This document shows, piece by piece, positions 58,496-64,000 of a stretch of DNA of 64,000 nucleotides. Position 1 is the stretch's first letter; every line of letters starts with the position of its first letter. The notes under the pieces were generated by a model. It saw nothing but the letters and a program-made list of their open reading frames with translations. It was not told the origin of the DNA and searched no databases. The translations under genes were made by a program, and so were the position numbers. The stretch comes from Mermis nigrescens (taxonomy: Eukaryota; Nematoda; Enoplea; Mermithida; Mermithidae). The stretch lies in assembly GCA_036768485.1 (NCBI GenBank), contig JAVLUZ010000259.1, positions 62,001-126,000 on the forward strand, read 5' to 3'.

Positions 58496-58789
58496 AACAC
58501 GGACGAACGAAAATTCGGACTGCTTCATTTTTGAAAAATTTTGTAAAGGTGTACACACTTAATTTATTCTGAATTTTATTATTTCGAACAATATGCCGAT
58601 ATATTTTTCTTTCGGCGCAGATCTTTAGTTTGCATTCAGTGTATACCGATTCTGAGATGGAAATTCCCTTTATTTATAGACACTGATACAACACTTATAT
58701 ACATACTAGTTGAGCTGCCCGGCGTTGCCCGGGCTGAACTTAGGCCTGATAGCTATATGGAATTGATATGTCTCTTGTATTTTTTATTT

Positions 58790-59170
58790 TTCAAGACTTT
58801 TGATGTTTTTGGGATATTTCTAAAAAAATTGTTGGTACAAACCATATTTTATTGTTTGGATTTTTTTTAAATGTCTTTTGTCAACCATTTTTTTGATCAA
58901 ATCCATATTTTTGACGTTACAGAATGGTTTTGAAAATTGTTTAGTCTTAATCATATTTTTGATGTTCTAGGGTGTTCTGGAAATTTTTTTAATAAAACCC
59001 ATATTGTTGATGTTTTGGGATGTTTTGGAAAATTTTTTTAATCAAACCCATATTTTTGATGTCTTGGGATGTTTTGGAAAATTTTTTTCGTCAAACCATA
59101 TTTTTGATGTTTTAGGATGTTTTGAAAAATTTTTTCGGTCAAAACATATTTTTGATGTTTTAAAAATTTT
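58790..59170. repeat. ~57-bp tandem repeat inside the Helitron
   Basis: About six units of ATATTTTTGATGTTTTGGGATGTTTTGGAAAATTTTTTTAATCAAACC type, diverging from left to right. Confidence 0.75.
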
Positions 59171-59214
59171 TTGTTTGTTGTAGCAAAGGGTGTCATATAT
59201 CACGTGATATGTTA

Positions 59215-59620
59215 TAGCTGATGGTATCTCCTATCTTATATCAGTGCATGTTATGGCAAAGACAGGGTATCTATACCAAACCTATCTTATAGCATTGCCT
59301 ATCTCGTAGCACAGGGTACCTTATATCCCATTCTATCTTATAACATTGCCTATCTTGCAGCTCGGCGTTTCTTATATCACTTCCTATCTTATAGCATTGC
59401 CTATCTTGTAGCACGGGGTATCTTTTATAACGTTCTATCTTATAGCATTGCCTATCTTGTAGCACGGGGTGTCTTATATCACGTCCTATCTTATAGTATT
59501 GCCTATCCTGTAGCACAGAGTATCTTATATCACGTCCTATCTTATAGCATTGCTTATCTTGCTGCACATAGTATCTCATACCATGCCTATCTTATAAAAT
59601 TGCCTATGTTATAGCATCAT
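59215..59620. repeat. 51-bp tandem repeat inside the Helitron
   Basis: About seven units of CCTATCTTATAGCATTGCCTATCTTGTAGCAC... As 51 is a multiple of 3, a 17-residue repeat ORF arises on the minus strand (59271-59579). It is not a gene. Confidence 0.8.
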
Positions 59621-60029
59621 TTGGTTAAACCCGTATTTTGATGTTTCACAGTGCCGACCAATGCTATAACATATAACAATGTACATAGTGTCGCCAGGCA
59701 TGCTCCTCTTGGCCGGGGTATCCCTATACAAACAGTATAAACTAATTTTTGAAAGAAATAGCAAAAAATCTGCCATCTCCCGAAATCGTGGAGGCTTATA
59801 GCACAGTGGCCAAACCCTGCTCCTTCCCTGCCCAGGGCCAATGGGTGCGTTTGTCGAAATTTCAAGATCGCTACGGCTCCTTCCCCCATTGGATCGACCT
59901 CGGCCCAAAATATCAGCTCACCAAATTTCATTGGGCCGGAGCCAACCCGGCACAAACATACGAACATACAAACAAACAAACTTTCAAAAATATATAGTAG
60001 ATACCAAGCCCAACGGGTCTCCGGATTAA

Positions 60030-60355
60030 GATATGCGCCAAATCAAGACCAGGCTCCTATTTTGGGGGGACCAACACCAATTTTGGGGGGTCTGAGCCAT
60101 AAATAGCACAAAATAACGTGTAAAAAGTCCTATTTTTCCGGTTTTCCCCGAATTTTGGGGAGGGGGGTCCGGACCCCCAGCCCCCCCCATAGCTACGTGC
60201 CTGATTAGGACATGCGTGAAGTTGAGACATGCGCCAAGTTTAGACAGGCGCCAAATTGAGATTGGCGCCAAGGTAAGAGTCACATGCGCCAACATGCGAC
60301 AAGCGACAATGCGATAAAGTTCAGACATGCGCCAAGTTCAGTCACAATCTAAAAT
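60030..60355 (-). repeat. Minisatellite GACATGCGCCAAGTTNA, right arm of FB3
   Basis: Reverse complement of the 54325-54530 array, including the matching AGTTCAGTCACAATCT block. It is interrupted by a copy of the 160-bp MITE at about 60051-60200, and the Helitron lies directly to its left. Confidence 0.7.
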
Positions 60356-60759
60356 TATTGCTTGCTTTTAATGGTAAATAGAAAATGACCGGAGTGTCAT
60401 AATTTAGATTAACAATTACCGTAACCGTCTGACTGGGAATCTGTCAACGCGATATTCTCGGTCTAGGACAGTTCGGCGCCGCCGGTTCGGCGCTAGCCAT
60501 TTCGGCGATGCCATTTCGGCGCCAGCCAGTTTGGCGCCGCCATTTCGGCGCTCGCCAGTTCGTCGCCGCCGGTTCGGCGCCGCCAGTTCGGCGCTAGCCA
60601 TTTCGGCGCCGCCATTTCGGCGCCAGCCAGTTCGGCGCCCGCCAGTTCGCCGCCGCCGGTTTGTCGCCAACTAAATTTACCAAGTGTCAGAGCGCTAACA
60701 TATCTAGACATGTTCTGTCTGGAGGGGAGTTTACATTTGACAACCAGGATGCTTGCTGA

Positions 60760-61510
60760 CCAGACGTGTTCTGGGGGTTGGGGTTTTGACCCCCCAGAAT
60801 GGCAACTGACGATACCTGTTCTTGGGGGTTGGAACCCCCAGAATGGCCACTGATCCCCCCTCCCCCTCCCCGCGAAAACGGCCGCGACCCCCCAGAATTG
60901 CCGATTTTTCAAAAATATCCAAAAGTTCGTAGAAAAGGTGTTTTTTTAAGCGTTTTTAGCTATCTATTTGCTCAAAAGTCCCAAATTTTCGGCGCTTCGC
61001 GCCATATACACATTTCTTGACTATATTTTGTTCAATTTACTGAATTTTTTTCAAATTTTTCGATACTTTTCTAACGTTTTTATGTTCTAGAAAGAACGAG
61101 CATTGCCTGAAACATCAACAAAAAGTGTTTTTGACGCATACCCATCGTTTTTTAGCCCAAAAAGGCACTTTTTAAAAATTTTTTGGGCCCGACTCCCCCA
61201 GAATTCCCATGCTGTACATGTATGCAACTGACGCCCCGCGAAAATGACTGTGACCCCCCAGAATTGTGGATTTTTCAAAAATTTCCAGAAATTTGTAGAA
61301 ATGGTGCATTTTAAAGCGTTTTTAGCTATCTATTTGCTTAAAATTCCCAAATTTTCGGACAAATTATTTTGACATATTTTGTTCAATTTACTCGTTTTTT
61401 TTAATATTTTTGAATTTTTTTTTGTTTTTATTTTCTAGAAAAAACGAGCATTATCCGAAACATAATAAAATAATGTTTTTGACGCATACCCATCGTTTTT
61501 TAGCCCAAAC
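60760..61510 (+). repeat. Dispersed 'GGCGCTTCGCGCC' repeat, tandem copies
   Basis: Copy one 60760-61215, shorter copy two 61230-61510, partial third 61860-62150. Hallmarks in order: CCCCAGAATTGCCGATTTTTCAAAAAT, AAGCGTTTTTAGCTATCTATTTGCT, AATTTTCGGCGCTTCGCGCC, TTGACTATATTTTGTTCAATTTACT, CTAGAAAGAACGAGCATT, TTTTTGACGCATACCCATCG. Decayed copies at 3.45, 42.85, 47.1 and 57.1 kb. Confidence 0.7.
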
Positions 61511-61581
61511 GACTTTATTCCTTAATAATATTGTCGATCCATACGTAAATTCAAACACTGCATGCGAACAAACTAAAATTA

Positions 61582-61835
61582 TTACGGATTCATCAAAAAG
61601 TTATGCGCTAAGCCACGCAGGTACTCATCGGTTCGATAGTTCGCGTAATTTCCGACAATGCGGATTATTCTCTGGTCAACGGCTATATATTTATGAAGCT
61701 TCAATGCTGGTCTCGCACCAGCTACAAGCTGCTCCAAATCGATGTACCGAGCTTTTGAATTTCTCTCATACCGTGTATCAATTTCCACAAGGTTGGGTGA
61801 TCCATTCCAGCTTCGTCTATATCGGCAAAGAAAAA
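61582..61835 (-). pseudogene. MULE transposase C-terminal fragment
   Basis: Two frames on the minus strand join near 61765. The first reads Asp-His-Pro-Thr-Leu-Trp-Lys-Leu-Ile. The second reads His-Lys-Tyr-Ile-Ala-Val-Asp-Gln-Arg-Ile...Tyr-Arg-Thr-Asp-Glu-Tyr-Leu-Arg-Gly-Leu-Ala-His-Asn. This matches the C-terminal tail of animal MULE/FLYWCH transposase proteins (His-Pro-x-Ile-Trp-Lys-Phe ... Tyr-x-x-x-Asp...Tyr-Leu-Arg-Gly-Ile-Ala-His-Asn). The catalytic core is absent. It belongs to a different copy from the FLYWCH piece at 58 kb, since the order on the strand is wrong for one gene. Confidence 0.65.
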
Positions 61836-62560
61836 TAAAAAATAAAGTTGTATATTAGAACACCAAAAGAAATTTGTTATAGTTTGTTTCGAGACAAGTT
61901 TGGGCGTAAATTTTATAGCCATCTGTTTGCCCCGAAACGCCGAATTTTCGGCGCTTCGTGCAATACATTCATTTTATGACGATATTTTTGAATTTTTTTA
62001 TGTTTATTCATTTACGTTCTGAAAGAGCATCGTCAAGAACGCCAAAAATTATATTTTTGACGCGTACACAGAACACGATTCAAAGATGCACCTATTCGGC
62101 AAACAAGATTTGTTCTCTCTGGGCTAGTCCCAAAGTTATTTTTTGCGTTCCCTAGACTTAACTTTATTGCTGAGGTCATCTACTGCATACATACGTACAT
62201 ACATTTTGTACCATCATTTGTTTACATAATATAGTACCTAATTAATAAACAGTCACCGTCCTGCATCATTCACTATGTAGAGGTGCATACAAACAAATAA
62301 ATACCTTTGTACCAACATACTCATCACAAACTTGACCTACTTTAAACTTAGTCAATACATACATATGTGTACAATAAGCTACTTTTATAATAATTTTTTT
62401 AATTTCCTTCTGGCGCCGAAACGGCGGCGCCAAACTGGCTGGCGCCAAAACAGCGGCGCCGAAACGGATGGCGCCGGAACTGGCGGCGCCGAAACAGCGG
62501 CGCCGAACTGTCCCTTTTCGCGATATTCTACTTTTCGCCGATTTTTGGACAGACTGTAGG

Positions 62561-63339
62561 TCTCTTTAAAATAGGTAGCTAGTTGTTGTTTACTAAATAA
62601 CGCAATATGCATTTACGGCTGGGGTTTACGATTTTCGAATCTCTATGAGCCTATAGTATCAGATTCATATTATGCTTGGGTTCCAAACTTGTGAATTTTT
62701 ATCGATCTGAAGCCGACAATTTACGGTAACGTTTCAACTCAATGCGTTTATCTTGAGCTGTCGTGTCTTGAGCTTAGTGGTTATTCTCAAAGGTTATGTA
62801 ACATGGAAAAAAGACTTAACTAACCCTGTGAAATGGGCTAGCCTCATAATTATGTTTTTAAAAATTTATTTACACACTATTGATGCCTGTTTTTAGTTTT
62901 ACAATTAAAAAAATATTTCGATTACAATCCAATCCAAAATTTTTGCTTTATGAGAAAACTTAAACCAAGATAAGTTTCTGCATTCCGTATAAGATTCTTA
63001 AACCAATAAAAAGTCGAAATTGTTTGCTGTAGTGCAATATAGCTTGAGGGCTTTATGGCTTGCACAGATAAAAGTTTAAGCATTTATCTGCTTCACCGAC
63101 AATACGTACACTTTGGTCGATATAATTATCGTTTGTAATCTGTTCTGCCGATTTCTGTCTAATAAGAATTCCAATACATACCGAAACTTTATTTGAAATG
63201 GTCTATATTCTAACTAAATCGATAAAAATTCTTTATTATTTCATACTTGAAACGAATATTCAATCCAGATGCCGAGATGTAAGTTGCGGAATGACGCACC
63301 GTTCTGCTAACGAAAGACAAATGATCCAAGGATGTTTTT
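62561..63339. other. No gene recognised
   Basis: AT-rich non-coding sequence. Confidence 0.35.
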
Positions 63340-63640
63340 GTCATAACCCGACATGCATGTTGGGGGTTTAAGGGAGACTCCAGAATGGAAAAATGGGAAA
63401 TTTTCCTTGGAAAATGGGGCAAATGAAGGCAAAAACAGATGAAAATTGATTATTTTCTTCAAAAGTGCTTCAAATTGACCATAAAATATATAATAAATTA
63501 GTTGCAACGCTATTTTAGCGCTTATACCAGTTTTAGTGATCATTTCGGCCCAAAAAAGCTAGACTGTTGACCCTTACCTTGAATTGGCAGCTCTCCCAGA
63601 TTGGCCATGCCGTGCATCTATAGTCATATGTAGGACTAAC
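63340..63640 (+). repeat. Family-2 dispersed repeat copy
   Basis: CGACATGCATGTTGGGGGTTTAAGGG start, GGAAAATGGGGCAAATGAAGGC, CTTCAAAAGTGCTTCAAATTGACC, CGCTATTTTAGCGCTTATACCAGTTTT, CCCAAAAAAGCTAGACTG. The clearest copy of the family. Confidence 0.6.
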
Positions 63641-63668
63641 ATAGTGTAGAGGCATACCAGTAATATTT

Positions 63669-63843
<175 letters not shown>

Positions 63844-64000
63844 CTTTTTACGCTTTTTCATTATCCATGATTAGGATTCACATTAACCCGAATTGTATTA
63901 TTTTCACAAGTCTGGTGTGGAAAAAGCAAGCCGGAATCGTCAATTCTGAATATTTTGACCGATGTTCATAGTCCAAATATTTTTCGAGTTAACGGAGCAG

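Larger units (their letters stand above)
58706..60001 (-). mobile_element. Non-autonomous Helitron, 1.3 kb
   Basis: On the minus strand the element starts TCTACTATATATTTTTGAAAG (60001) after a host A. It ends with hairpin GCCCGGGCAACGCCGGGC, then AGCTCAA and CTAG (58706-58709), followed by a host T. 5'-TC, a GC-rich hairpin about 10 nt before 3'-CTRR and insertion between A and T are the defining Helitron features. No Rep/helicase is encoded. The interior carries two tandem arrays (58790-59170 and 59215-59600) and a conserved GC-rich stretch (59760-59960). Confidence 0.85.
60430..62560. mobile_element. Foldback-like MULE remnant with GGCGCC minisatellite ends (FB4)
   Basis: Left array 60465-60670 (~15-bp units, AGTTCGGCGCCGCC) and right array 62410-62515 are in inverted orientation, with outer 16-bp match GACAGTTCGGCGCCGC / GCGGCGCCGAACTGTC. 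Further out, a CGCGATATTCT-type motif occurs on both sides. The 1.7-kb interior contains dispersed repeats and a MULE transposase C-terminus (61582-61835), so the pair looks like sub-repeat-rich terminal inverted repeats of a MULE. Confidence 0.6.

Noticed and set aside
59271..59579. Protein with 17-residue repeats
   Set aside because: A 51-bp tandem repeat inside a Helitron; open only because 51 is a multiple of 3.
57851..61835. One MULE gene joining the FLYWCH piece and the transposase C-terminus
   Set aside because: Both are on the minus strand, but the N-terminal FLYWCH piece would lie downstream of the C-terminal piece, so they are separate copies.
61410..61838. 142-codon plus-strand ORF
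   Set aside because: It is the antisense shadow of the MULE transposase fragment on the minus strand.

Overview
This is a gene-poor, AT-rich stretch of an animal nuclear genome, probably a large, repeat-laden invertebrate (arthropod-like) genome. The evidence is one multi-exon gene with GT-AG introns of up to about 6 kb, many microsatellites, and remnants of at least seven transposon classes (DIRS-type, LTR, Penelope-like, hAT, MULE/FLYWCH, Helitron, foldback). Nothing bacterial or organellar is visible, and the species cannot be named from the sequence alone.

Layout. 0-2.3 kb: a tyrosine-recombinase (DIRS-like) fragment ending beside a near-perfect hairpin, then a decayed LTR-retrotransposon gag, both on the minus strand. 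4.06-13.4 kb: a Penelope-like element (PLE) locus built as two tandem dimers meeting head to head at about 9.48 kb. Its terminal repeats carry a tRNA-like A-box/B-box module and a hammerhead-like motif, and one copy is split by a 1.13-kb TIR element that itself holds a hAT MITE. 13.4-28.8 kb: non-coding repeats, including several copies of a ~250-bp hAT MITE with 8-bp target duplications, a hAT transposase C-terminus and a ~2.7-kb repeat whose second copy lies in an intron at 30.8-33.3 kb.

28.83-52.21 kb: thirteen exons of a plus-strand M13 zinc metallopeptidase (neprilysin family). They run from the Trp-Ile-Lys-Arg...Ile-Pro-Asp-Asp region, through Gly-Gly-Trp-Pro-Leu, Asn-Ala-Phe-Tyr, His-Glu-Leu-Thr-His and Glu-Asn-Ile-Ala-Asp, to the block that normally precedes the last exons. 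The membrane-anchor exons and the final exons were not found. Exon phases agree except at two indels, one directly behind the zinc motif, so the locus is either a recent pseudogene or carries sequencing errors.

53.5-62.6 kb: a nested transposon graveyard. Three successive pairs of minisatellite arrays face each other in inverted orientation (53.6/54.3, 54.4/60.2 and 60.5/62.5 kb). Two of these pairs enclose decayed MULE-family pieces (a FLYWCH zinc finger and a transposase C-terminus). A complete-looking 1.3-kb non-autonomous Helitron, a 1.18-kb TIR element full of GATCTG repeats and a 160-bp MITE lie inside. A fourth foldback lies in a neprilysin intron (36.1-37.2 kb). The window closes with a dispersed repeat and an (ATCT)n/(TA)n microsatellite.
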